Shown: positions 1-7,299 of the stretch, piece after piece
Position numbering within the stretch: the first letter of the stretch is position 1
Layout: the number at the start of each line of letters is the position of its first letter
Assembly (NCBI GenBank): GCA_044223515.1
Contig: JBGALV010000024.1
Location: 1 to 51,555 of the forward strand
DNA length: 51,555 bases
Origin: SHVZ01 sp044223515
GTDB taxonomy: Bacteria; Pseudomonadota; Alphaproteobacteria; SHVZ01
Direction of reading: 5' to 3'
Made by a program: the position numbers and the translations under genes
Notes under the pieces: model-generated
Databases searched by the model: none
The model's input: the letters and a program-made list of their open reading frames with translations, nothing else
What the model was told of the DNA's origin: nothing

Positions 1-1087
1 GATCAACGACCGCCGACGCGATCCCGGAGCTTGCGTCGCTGAACCCCCCGATGGTCGAGCCGATGCTGCGGATCTCCTCGACTGCCTCCTGGGTCGCGCC
101 CTGGATCGCCGTCACCTGCGCCGAGATGTCCTCGGTCGCACGCGCCGTCTGAGTCGCCAGGGACTTGACCTCGGAAGCCACCACCGCGAAGCCCTTGCCG
201 GCTTCCCCGGCGCGCGCCGCCTCGATCGTCGCGTTCAACGCGAGCAGGTTGGTCTGGGAGGCGATGTCGTTGATCAGCTGAACGACCTCGCCGATCTTCT
301 GCGCCGTCTCGGTCAGTGCCTGCACGCGTCCGTCGGTGCGGCGGGCCTCGTCGACTGCCGTGTTGGCGATCGCCGTCGATCCCTGGACCTGGTGGCTGAT
401 CTCGGCGATCGACTTCGACAGCTCCTCAGCCGCGGCGGCGACCGTCTGCACGTTGGTCGAGGCCTGCTCCGAGGCGGCGGCAACGGCCGTCGCACGCTGC
501 GACGAGGTCTCCGCCGTGCCGGCGATGGTCTCCGCCGTCGCCTGCAGCTCGGTCGCGGCCGAAGCGACTGCGTCGATAACGCCCTTGAGGCGGGCTTCGA
601 AGTCGGCAGCCATGCGCTTGTTCTGGTCGACGCGCTCCGCCATCACGGTGGTCGCGGCGCCGATCGTCTCAGCACAAACCCGATAGATCCCCGGCAGGCC
701 ACGTTCGCCGTGACGCGCGAGGAAGCGTCCCTGGCGTACCTGCTCCATCGCCGCGGCCGCCTCGCGAAGGAAAGCGTCGTTGATGTCGAGGACCCGGTTG
801 ACCGACATGGCGAGCTCGTGAACGGTACCGGAATCGCCGAGCAGGACGACACGCGCCTCCATGTCTCCCTTGGCGGCGCGGGCGGCGACCGACGAGATGC
901 GGCCGATCGATCGCCCGAGAAGGATAAGCCAGGCCCCGGCGGCGATGACGACCAGGAGGATCGCGCCCAGAAGGGCAAGAAACGCCGGGCTGGACGCGGT
1001 CAGCGCCGCCCAGACGATGGCGCCGACGAGAGCCAGCGCCGTCAGGGCGGTGGCGGCGAGCGCCTTAGAGTGAGAGGACGAATTCAT
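1..1087 (-). CDS. Methyl-accepting chemotaxis protein, partial (C-terminus beyond window)
   Basis: Chemoreceptor signalling protein; 362 codons are visible and the gene runs off the left edge. It starts at the ATG ending at 1087 (MNSSSHSKAL). Two hydrophobic segments at about residues 9-29 and 35-57 are separated by only a few residues, so there is no periplasmic sensor domain. A HAMP-like stretch follows, then a long coiled coil and the conserved hairpin tip (SQTNLLALNATIEAARAGE), the part that contacts CheA and CheW. The start lies inside the 3' end of the upstream PAS gene (23-base overlap), so the two are translationally coupled. I infer that the PAS protein supplies the missing sensing function. 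Family assignment is certain; the ligand is unknown. Confidence 0.95.
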   Translation of the reverse strand, partial: MNSSSHSKALAATALTALALVGAIVWAALTASSPAFLALLGAILLVVIAAGAWLILLGRSIGRISSVAARAAKGDMEARVVLLGDSGTVHELAMSVNRVLDINDAFLREAAAAMEQVRQGRFLARHGERGLPGIYRVCAETIGAATTVMAERVDQNKRMAADFEARLKGVIDAVASAATELQATAETIAGTAETSSQRATAVAAASEQASTNVQTVAAAAEELSKSIAEISHQVQGSTAIANTAVDEARRTDGRVQALTETAQKIGEVVQLINDIASQTNLLALNATIEAARAGEAGKGFAVVASEVKSLATQTARATEDISAQVTAIQGATQEAVEEIRSIGSTIGGFSDASSGIASAVVD

Positions 1088-1589
1088 CGTAGGACTTCCC
1101 CGTGCTGCGAATGGTTGCATCAAGCTTGGCGGTGGAGAGGGCGAGGCCTTCCTTGCGGTCGGCGGTCCCGTTCTCGATCGCCGAGAGCTCGCGATAGATC
1201 GGCTGAATCTTCGCGACTTGCGAGGGATCCGGCCGGCGACGGTTCGAATGGAACCCGACGACATTGTTCGCAAGGTCGCGGCTCGGCGTCACATGGGCGA
1301 GAACCCAGTAGTGATCGCCATTGGACGCCATGTTCATGACGTAGGCGAAGATCTCCTCGGTCGCGAGGATGCGATCCCACAGGAGCTTGAAGACGGCGCG
1401 CGGCATCCCGGGATGCCGGATGACGTTGTGCGGTGCGCCGATCGTGTCCTCCTCCGTCATCTGCGCCATGCGCAGGAAGACGTCGTTGGCGTAGGTGATC
1501 CGACCCTTGAGGTCGGTCTTGCTGACGATGAACTCGTCCGGCTCGAAGAAGGTCTCTCGTCCGGAGGGTGAAGCGATTTTTTTGGCCAT
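1065..1589 (-). CDS. Aer-like PAS-domain protein (probable split aerotaxis sensor)
   Basis: A 174-residue protein with one PAS domain (about residues 15-120) closely resembling the FAD-binding PAS of the redox/aerotaxis receptor Aer. It keeps the PHNVIRHPGMP segment and the NGDHYWV strand. No membrane segment or signalling domain is present. ATG 1589 was chosen because GGAG lies about 8 bases upstream; an in-frame ATG at 1613 (MKVLWRPL) is possible and would bring the start closer to the promoter element at 1656-1699. The 3' end overlaps the following chemoreceptor by 23 bases. In Aer the PAS and signalling parts form one polypeptide; here they are separate genes. FAD binding is inferred from similarity only. 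Confidence 0.85.
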   Translation of the reverse strand: MAKKIASPSGRETFFEPDEFIVSKTDLKGRITYANDVFLRMAQMTEEDTIGAPHNVIRHPGMPRAVFKLLWDRILATEEIFAYVMNMASNGDHYWVLAHVTPSRDLANNVVGFHSNRRRPDPSQVAKIQPIYRELSAIENGTADRKEGLALSTAKLDATIRSTGKSYDEFVLSL

Positions 1590-1655
1590 GAGTGGTCTCC
1601 ACAAGACTTTCATTTCGGCTTCGGCACGTCGGGGGACGCGAAGCCGTCTTGACGG

Positions 1656-1699
1656 AAGGTAAGGAAACGTCGCCTTGGAACCCATCAATCGAAAGTATG
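1656..1699 (-). promoter_or_regulatory. Chemotaxis bipartite promoter element, site a (PAS-MCP unit)
   Basis: Read on the minus strand, CATACTTTCGATTGATGG (1699-1682) is followed by TTACCTT at element positions 38-44. The box matches the consensus exactly, and the TTACCTTCC block lines up with GTAACTTCC and GTAACCTTCC at sites b and c. The box end lies 92 bases before ATG 1589, or 68 before the alternative ATG 1613. The upstream half also forms an 8-base inverted repeat (GAAAGTAT / ATACTTTC) with a 6-base spacer. The regulator or sigma factor is unknown. Confidence 0.65.
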
Positions 1700-1798
1700 G
1701 GAAAATACTTTCCGCTTCCGGCAACGCCTTAAAACGCGAAGAGCGCCGACGCGATCGCTCGCAACGGCGCTCCCGAACCGACGACTCGAATGTCCAGC

Positions 1799-2236
1799 CT
1801 AGTCGCGCTTGTCGACCGTCAACGCCTCTTCGAGGTCCTCGACCGCCTGTGCGAGATCGACGATCAGCACGCAAGCTTCCTCGGACTCTCCGTGGCTCAC
1901 GCTCAACCGCCGGGCGCAGATGCCTAGATGGTCGGCGGCTTCGCGAATGCCCGAAAATCCCAGAAGGAGCGCTTCGTCACCTGTCGAGCGTGCGATCTCG
2001 ATGAATCTAGGCAGGGACGCCTTGATGTCGGCGACGCCGCGATGGATGGCATCCGCTGGATCCCAGACCTGCTCGATGTCGAACAAGGCCCCCAGGCGCC
2101 ACTGAGCTGCCGTCCGCTCGACGATTGCCTGCGAGCGCTCCAGCAGTTCCTCGAGGGTGAGACCATCGTCACCTTCGCAGACCCGGCCGCGAAGATCGTC
2201 GGACGACGGCGGCCCGGCTTGGATTCCGTCTGGCAT
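1799..2236 (-). CDS. Uncharacterised 145-residue protein downstream of cheY
   Basis: I do not recognise a family. The protein is acidic and looks mainly helical, with no signal peptide, membrane segment or cysteine motif. It starts at ATG 2236 after a good ribosome site (AGGAAG/AGGAAA just upstream). It lies 28 bases behind the single-domain CheY gene on the same strand, so the two probably form one transcript from the element at 2688-2731. Position suggests a role in CheY handling or adaptation. A small CheY-P phosphatase or scaffold is possible, but no catalytic motif supports either. Confidence 0.75.
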   Translation of the reverse strand: MPDGIQAGPPSSDDLRGRVCEGDDGLTLEELLERSQAIVERTAAQWRLGALFDIEQVWDPADAIHRGVADIKASLPRFIEIARSTGDEALLLGFSGIREAADHLGICARRLSVSHGESEEACVLIVDLAQAVEDLEEALTVDKRD

Positions 2237-2264
2237 GATTTCCTGCCTTCCTGAATGGCGAACG

Positions 2265-2654
2265 TCAGTCGAACGCGCCGATCACGCTCTGCATCTTGGT
2301 CTTGAGCGTTTCGGCGTTGAACGGCTTGACGATGTAGTTGCTGACGCCTGCCTGCTTGGCGGCGATGACGTTGTCGGTCTTGCTCTCGGCAGTGACCATG
2401 ATGAACGGCAGCTCCTTGAGCTTCGCGTCCGACCGGACTTCCTTGAGAAGCTGGAGCCCTGTCATCGGCTCCATGTTCCAGTCGCTAATGACCAGCCCCG
2501 CGCTCTTCACGCGCAGCTTGTTGAGCGCATCGCCGCCGTCCACGGCTTCGGAGACGTTCTTGAATCCGAGCTGCACGAGCAGATTCTTCATGATCCGTCG
2601 CATCGTCGCGTAGTCGTCGACGACGAGGATCTCCATATCTTTGCTGACGGTCAT
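2265..2654 (-). CDS. cheY: Single-domain response regulator CheY
   Basis: A 129-residue receiver domain with no output domain, the usual CheY size. It shows the acidic pair near residue 13 (VVDDY), the phospho-acceptor Asp in ISDWNMEPMTG, the Thr switch in FIMVTAES and the Lys in YIVKPF. The DWNMP-type segment is typical of motor-binding CheY proteins. It should be phosphorylated by CheA (18198-20426) and dephosphorylated by the CheZ-like proteins near 8-10 kb. It is the first gene of a two-gene unit with the 145-residue protein, driven by the element 59 bases upstream. It is the only single-domain CheY here. Confidence 0.93.
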   Translation of the reverse strand: MTVSKDMEILVVDDYATMRRIMKNLLVQLGFKNVSEAVDGGDALNKLRVKSAGLVISDWNMEPMTGLQLLKEVRSDAKLKELPFIMVTAESKTDNVIAAKQAGVSNYIVKPFNAETLKTKMQSVIGAFD

Positions 2655-2687
2655 GGTTGAGCTCCGATGGTTCGTTGATCTGTGCGG

Positions 2688-2731
2688 AAGTTACCGGGCC
2701 GCTGCTCGCGGCCCCATCAGTCGAAAGTATG
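2688..2731 (-). promoter_or_regulatory. Chemotaxis bipartite promoter element, site b (cheY)
   Basis: Minus strand: CATACTTTCGACTGATGG (2731-2714), then GTAACTT at element positions 38-44. The box end is 59 bases before the cheY ATG. The box overlaps the last codons and stop of the REC-EAL gene: its reading His-Thr-Phe-Asp-stop is that protein's C-terminus. Confidence 0.65.
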
Positions 2732-3970
2732 AACGGAGGACTTTCCGTCCCATGTCTTGATCCACGCGGGCAGATCGGCCGCGGGCATCGGCCGCGCGAT
2801 GAAGTAGCCCTGCGCGAGCTCACAGTTCCAGGAGCGGAGCGTGTCCAGCGTCGCCTGGTCCTCGACGCCTTCGGCAACGACCTGCAGCTTGAGGCTCTGG
2901 CCCAGCCCGATGATCGAGCGGGCGATGGCGGTTGCATCTTCGTCGCGAACGATATGCGAGACGAAGGATCGATCGACCTTGATCGAGGAGACGGGCATGC
3001 GATGCAGCTCGACCAGAGATGCGTATCCGGTACCGAAGTCGTCGAGAGCGACCCCGAACCCCTTGATGCGCAGGCGCGTGAGCTGGGCTGCGGTGAAGAT
3101 CGGATCGGCCATCGCCGCGGTTTCCGTGATCTCGAGCATGATTCTTGGAGGCGCTACCCGATGGGTGGCGGCGGCTGCCATCAGAAGCTCGGGAAAATTG
3201 GCGTCCGCGAGACAGATCGGCGGAACGTTTATGCCGACGCCGATGTCGCCGGGGAGATCGGCGATCGCCTTCAGCGCCAGGCGTGCGATCTCGAGCGTCA
3301 GCGGCAGCATGAGCGGCCTGCGCTCGATCATTGGAATGAATTTGTCCGGAAACACCATGCCGCGCATCGGGTGGTTCCAGCGCACCAGCGCCTCGGCGGC
3401 GACCACGCGTCGCGACTGGACGTCGATGATCGGCTGCATATGGACGGCGAACTCACCGGCCTTGAGCGCGTTGCCGACATCCACTTCGGTCAGCGGCACC
3501 TGGACATGGGCGAACTGGCGTATCGCACCGCCCATCATCGCCTGGTCGAACGGCTTGGCGATCGGCGCGAGCATCGTCAGGCCGAGCTGGCGACCGAAGT
3601 CGACGGCGGAGCGGCGCACGCGGTCTTCGCATCCCGAGGCGATGATGATCGAGGACTTGCACGAACGGTCGCGCAGCCGGCGCAGAACGCTGACCCCGTC
3701 GGTCTCTCCGAGGTTGAGGTCGAGGATGATGAGGTCGGAAGGACGGCTGTCGTTCAGGTAGGCATCGAGCCTGGCAAGGGACGACACCGGAACCGACGCG
3801 CAGTCGGCGAGGTCGGCGATCGAGCAGACCAGTTCCTGGATCATCTCGTCGTCGTCGACGACGACCACCCGCGGCGCGCCCGCGGCACCGCTGCCGAATC
3901 CCATGTTGCCGACGGCCTGATGACCTGCTGCGGAGACGGCGGGTGTGGCGATTTCCTGGAGCATGGTCAT
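2717..3970 (-). CDS. REC-EAL protein, probable c-di-GMP phosphodiesterase
   Basis: A 417-residue protein with an N-terminal receiver domain (about 33-155; acidic pair at 39-41, phospho-acceptor D84, Lys in IAKPF) and a C-terminal EAL domain (about 165-405). The EAL catalytic and metal residues all appear present: E193 (AEAL), N248, E280 (EITET), D310-D311 (DDFGTG), K331, E367/E370 (AEGVE) and Q387. It should hydrolyse c-di-GMP to pGpG under phosphorylation control. ATG 3970 was chosen because the promoter-like element at 4007-4050 lies just upstream; the open frame extends to 4171 but that part is not protein-like. The gene is divergent from cheB. It probably couples second-messenger level to motility. 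Confidence 0.92.
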   Translation of the reverse strand: MTMLQEIATPAVSAAGHQAVGNMGFGSGAAGAPRVVVVDDDEMIQELVCSIADLADCASVPVSSLARLDAYLNDSRPSDLIILDLNLGETDGVSVLRRLRDRSCKSSIIIASGCEDRVRRSAVDFGRQLGLTMLAPIAKPFDQAMMGGAIRQFAHVQVPLTEVDVGNALKAGEFAVHMQPIIDVQSRRVVAAEALVRWNHPMRGMVFPDKFIPMIERRPLMLPLTLEIARLALKAIADLPGDIGVGINVPPICLADANFPELLMAAAATHRVAPPRIMLEITETAAMADPIFTAAQLTRLRIKGFGVALDDFGTGYASLVELHRMPVSSIKVDRSFVSHIVRDEDATAIARSIIGLGQSLKLQVVAEGVEDQATLDTLRSWNCELAQGYFIARPMPAADLPAWIKTWDGKSSVHTFD

Positions 3971-4006
3971 GGGCGGTCTCGAGGTCGTGCTGATTGGCGT
4001 GCGGCA

Positions 4007-4050
4007 AACATGGCCGCGAGTGCGCATCGGGTATGCGATACAGAAGTATG
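4007..4050 (-). promoter_or_regulatory. Chemotaxis bipartite element, site f (REC-EAL; degenerate)
   Basis: Minus strand: CATACTTCTG (4050-4041) keeps the first half of the box (CATACTT, G10), but the second half diverges. CCATGTT falls at positions 38-44, keeping A40 and T44. The box end is 62 bases before ATG 3970. Taken alone this would be weak. Support comes from spacing and from lying back to back with site g at 25 bases. Confidence 0.45.
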
Positions 4051-4074
4051 AGATCGTCGGAAGCTCGTGCCGGC

Positions 4075-4118
4075 GATGCTTTCGTATGATCCTCTCTGGC
4101 AAACCTCCGTCGTAGAAC
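4075..4118 (+). promoter_or_regulatory. Chemotaxis bipartite element, site g (cheB)
   Basis: ATGCTTTCGTATGATCC (4076-4092) matches 13 of 18 box positions, including CTTTCG and TGAT. GTAGAAC falls at positions 38-44. The box ends 97 bases before the GTG of cheB, longer than at the other sites. Its first base is 25 bases from that of the divergent site f. Confidence 0.5.
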
Positions 4119-4189
4119 GGGTTCGCGTCAGTGTGCGCCGTCCTGCTTCGCGGACACGGCCGACAGTTCATTCAAACCGGAGAGTGCCC

Positions 4190-5317
4190 GTGGCCATCGT
4201 GGATCCGTATCGCGTGGTGGTGACCGACGACTCCGCGGTAATCCGCGGGCTGATCACGCGCATCCTCGAAACCGATCCGGAGATCCAGGTCGTGAGCTCC
4301 GCGGCCGACGGCCTGATGGCCATCAGCTCGGCCAAGCGCCTCGCCTCGGGACCGACACCGGCGGATGTCATGGTCCTCGACATCGAGATGCCGAAGATGG
4401 ACGGCCTGACCGCGATTCCACAGCTGATCGAGGCCGATCCGAAGCTCCGCATCGTGATGGCCTCGACCCTTACCCTGCAGAACGCATCGGCGAGCCTCAA
4501 GGCGTTGTCGCTGGGTGCGAGCGACTATGTACCGAAGCCGACCTCGACCACGGCCATCAACGGTACCGAAAGCTTCAAGCGCGAGATCATCGCCAAGGTG
4601 AAGACTCTCGGCGGCATCGCACGCGATGATCGCGGCCTGCCGCGTCCGACCGTCGGTGCGGCCGCGGCCTCCGCCACGGCCTCCAAGGCGCCGGAACCCC
4701 GCCGCGCGATGCCGTCCGGTCCCGTCGTCCTCCGGCGCGGCATCGAGCTGCCGCCGGCGGCGATCGTCATCGGCAGCTCGACCGGCGGCCCGCAGGCGCT
4801 GGCGACGCTGCTCGAGAAGCTTCCGAACGCCCTATCGCTGCCGATTCTGGTGACGCAGCACATGCCTCCGACCTTCACGACGATTCTCGCCCAGCACCTG
4901 GCCAAGTCCAGCGGCGTTCCCGCCGCCGAAGCGGTCGACGGGGAGCCGGTGAAGGGCGGGCGGATCTACGTCGCACCCGGCGACTTCCACATGGTTCCGG
5001 TCATGGAGGACGTCGTGCGCCTACGTCTCAACAAGGAGGCGCCGGAGAACTTCTGCCGGCCATCGGTCGATCCCATGTTCCGCGGCGCCGCGAAGGTATG
5101 GGGCGCGCGAACGCTCGGCCTCGTGCTCACCGGCATGGGATCGGACGGGCTCGCCGGCGGCAAGGTCCTGACCGAGGCCGGCGCGACACTGGTCGCGCAA
5201 GACGAGAAGACCAGCATCGTCTGGGGAATGCCGGGAGCGGTCGCCATGGCCGGCCTTTGCTCGGCGGTGCTCCCGTTGCCCGAGCTCGCCGCCTGGCTCA
5301 GGCGGCGCCTCACCTGA
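4190..5317 (+). CDS. cheB: Chemotaxis methylesterase/deamidase CheB
   Basis: A 375-residue protein with a receiver domain (1-125; DD at 13-14, phospho-acceptor D64, Lys in YVPKP), a linker of about 60 residues rich in Ala and Pro, and a methylesterase domain (about 188-372). The catalytic triad is visible as S197 in IGSSTGGP, H224 in TQHMPP and D319 in GMGSDG. It removes methyl groups from receptor glutamates, opposing CheR. GTG 4190 was chosen because GGAGAG sits about 6 bases upstream and the receiver begins immediately after; the frame is open further upstream. It is followed by cheR, which has its own promoter element. Confidence 0.95.
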   Translation: MAIVDPYRVVVTDDSAVIRGLITRILETDPEIQVVSSAADGLMAISSAKRLASGPTPADVMVLDIEMPKMDGLTAIPQLIEADPKLRIVMASTLTLQNASASLKALSLGASDYVPKPTSTTAINGTESFKREIIAKVKTLGGIARDDRGLPRPTVGAAAASATASKAPEPRRAMPSGPVVLRRGIELPPAAIVIGSSTGGPQALATLLEKLPNALSLPILVTQHMPPTFTTILAQHLAKSSGVPAAEAVDGEPVKGGRIYVAPGDFHMVPVMEDVVRLRLNKEAPENFCRPSVDPMFRGAAKVWGARTLGLVLTGMGSDGLAGGKVLTEAGATLVAQDEKTSIVWGMPGAVAMAGLCSAVLPLPELAAWLRRRLT

Positions 5318-5326
5318 TCTCGCCTT

Positions 5327-5370
5327 CATACTTTCGATTGATGGGGAAGGTCCCGGACTGGCCGTAACCT
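5327..5370 (+). promoter_or_regulatory. Chemotaxis bipartite promoter element, site c (cheR)
   Basis: CATACTTTCGATTGATGG (5327-5344) is identical to the consensus. GTAACCT occupies positions 38-44 within a GTAACCTTCC block. The box ends 67 bases before the cheR ATG. The site lies just after the cheB stop, so cheR need not be co-transcribed with cheB. Confidence 0.65.
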
Positions 5371-5411
5371 TCCTCTGCTTACCCGCCGCACCCTTTCGAG
5401 ACTGCGAGCCC

Positions 5412-6248
5412 ATGACCCCTGACGACTTCAAGTTCCTGACGACGCTCGTGAAGGACCGTTCGGGCATCGTGCTGACACCCGAAAAGATGTACCTGATCGA
5501 GAGCCGGCTGCTTCCGCTGGTTCGCAAGTTCGGCCTTACCGATCTCGGCGGGCTGGCGGGCGCGTTGCGCCGCAACGACAAGCCCGAACTGGCACCCTCG
5601 GTGGTCGAAGCGATGACCACCAACGAGTCCCTGTTCTTCCGCGACGTCAAGCCGTTCGACCAGTTCCGTCGCCTGGTGCTGCCGAAGCTGCTCGAGAAGC
5701 GCGCAGCCGGCCGACGCATCCGGATCTGGAGCGCGGCATGCTCGAGCGGCCAGGAGCCTTACAGCCTCGCCATGGTTCTCTCCGAGGAGGAAGCCAGGCT
5801 CAAGGGCTGGACCGTCGACATCCTCGGCACCGACATCTCGAAGGCGATGGTCGAACGTGCCCGATCCGGAACCTATTCGCAGTTCGAGATCCAGCGCGGC
5901 GTGCCTGCGCCGATGCTCTCGAAGTATTTCAGCCGCGACGGCGACAAGTGGACCGTCGCCGCGCAGCTGCGCGGGATGGTGAGCTTCCGCGAGTTCAACC
6001 TGCTCGAGGACCCCGCGCCGCTCGGCCAGTTCGACGTCGTCTTCTGTCGCAACGTCCTGATCTATTTCGACCAGCCGACCAAGACGAAAATCCTCGCCGG
6101 CATCGCCAGGCGCATGCCGTCCGACGGAGTTCTCTATCTCGGCGGAGCCGAGACGGTCATGGGTATCACCGAGCTGTTCGAGCCGATTCCCGGCGAGCGA
6201 GGACTCTACCGCCTCGTCCCGAGCCCGGCTTTGAAGGCCGCAGCCTGA
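5412..6248 (+). CDS. cheR: Chemotaxis protein methyltransferase CheR
   Basis: A 278-residue SAM-dependent glutamate methyltransferase of normal CheR length. It has a helical N-terminal domain (about 1-75), the MTTNESLFFRD segment (68-78), the SAM-binding SAACSSGQEPYS (107-118), LGTDIS and the CheR signature FCRNVLIYF near 213-221. It methylates chemoreceptor glutamates during adaptation. No C-terminal pentapeptide-binding or TPR extension is present. It is transcribed from site c together with a second methyltransferase 16 bases downstream. Confidence 0.95.
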   Translation: MTPDDFKFLTTLVKDRSGIVLTPEKMYLIESRLLPLVRKFGLTDLGGLAGALRRNDKPELAPSVVEAMTTNESLFFRDVKPFDQFRRLVLPKLLEKRAAGRRIRIWSAACSSGQEPYSLAMVLSEEEARLKGWTVDILGTDISKAMVERARSGTYSQFEIQRGVPAPMLSKYFSRDGDKWTVAAQLRGMVSFREFNLLEDPAPLGQFDVVFCRNVLIYFDQPTKTKILAGIARRMPSDGVLYLGGAETVMGITELFEPIPGERGLYRLVPSPALKAAA

Positions 6249-6264
6249 GAGGATCGACGGCGCC

Positions 6265-7299
6265 ATGGCGTCTCTCGCATCCAAGAAATCTGCCGGACGC
6301 CGCAGCGACCTCATCACGCTCGCGGTCAAGCTCCAGGCATGGTGGCAGGGATGCGACCCGGACGACCTGCTGCCGACGAAAGCGCCGCTGGCCGATCCCG
6401 GGATGACCGCCCACGAGGCGGATACCGCGGCGGCGATGGCGGCCGAGGCTCCGGCCGAGCCGACCGAGGCGGAAGCGCCGGTAAATCCCTGGGACCCGAC
6501 GCGCATCGAGCTCGTCGAAAAGCTTTGGGGCGAGGGATTCCACACACCGGGCGGTGCCGAACACATCCTGGAGCTGGTCAAGCCGATGCGGCTGGACGAG
6601 ACCAAGACGCTGCTGGACCTGGGCTGCGGCCTGGGCGGCGGCGCGCGCACCGTCACCACCAAGTTCGGCACATGGGTCACCGGCATCGAGTGGTGGAAAG
6701 ATCTCGCCATGGCGGGCGTCGAGCATTCGACCAGGGCCGGGCTCGTGAAGAAGGCGGCGGTCCAGTTCCAGGCCAACGGCCGCCTGTTCCTCAAGACCAA
6801 CAGCTTCGCCGCCGTGTTCTCCAAGGAGGCGCTGTTCACCGTGGCCGACAAGGCGGCCGTGCTGCAGGTTCTCACCGACGCGCTCAAGGTCGACGGCGAG
6901 CTCTGCTTTACCGACTACGTCGTGCCAAGTGCCGGCGGCTCACCGCATCTCGAGGAGTGGCGCGAGCGCGAGCCGATCGGCGCCCATCCATGGACCGTCG
7001 CCGAATACTCCTCCGCCCTCGGCAAGCTCGGATACGACCTGCGCGTCGCCGAGGACATGACCGATCGTCACTGCCAGCTCATCCGCGACGGCTGGCGTCA
7101 TCTCGTGGAAAGCATGGCGCCCGGAAGCGTGACGCCGGAGTTGATGCGGCTGATCGTCCGCGAGGCAGAGGTCTGGGGCCGACGCGAAGCCCTGCTCCGT
7201 CGCGGCGACATTCGTCACTATCGCTTCTTTGCGATCAAGCGCCAGCAAGGGCGCCGTCTCGTCGAGGTCGAGACGCAGCCCCTCCCGGAAGCAGCCTAG
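6265..7299 (+). CDS. SAM-dependent methyltransferase in the cheR unit
   Basis: A 344-residue class I methyltransferase, unrelated in sequence to CheR. An Ala/Pro/Glu-rich linker at about 45-75 precedes the fold. Motif I is LLDLGCGLGGGAR (116-128), followed by an acidic strand end in VTGIEWW and a post-motif strand CFTDYVVP. It looks like the small-molecule (type 11) class rather than a protein glutamate methyltransferase. It begins 16 bases after cheR, implying co-transcription. Its substrate is unknown; presence in a chemotaxis unit is unusual. Its stop TAG overlaps the stop of the convergent response regulator (shared CTAG at 7296-7299). Confidence 0.82.
   Translation: MASLASKKSAGRRSDLITLAVKLQAWWQGCDPDDLLPTKAPLADPGMTAHEADTAAAMAAEAPAEPTEAEAPVNPWDPTRIELVEKLWGEGFHTPGGAEHILELVKPMRLDETKTLLDLGCGLGGGARTVTTKFGTWVTGIEWWKDLAMAGVEHSTRAGLVKKAAVQFQANGRLFLKTNSFAAVFSKEALFTVADKAAVLQVLTDALKVDGELCFTDYVVPSAGGSPHLEEWREREPIGAHPWTVAEYSSALGKLGYDLRVAEDMTDRHCQLIRDGWRHLVESMAPGSVTPELMRLIVREAEVWGRREALLRRGDIRHYRFFAIKRQQGRRLVEVETQPLPEAA

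Noticed and set aside
5361..5368. GGCCGTAA before cheR as a FliA (sigma-28) -10
   Set aside because: It resembles GCCGATAA, but there is no TAAA-type -35 at the right distance and the other eight sites do not share the GCCG part.
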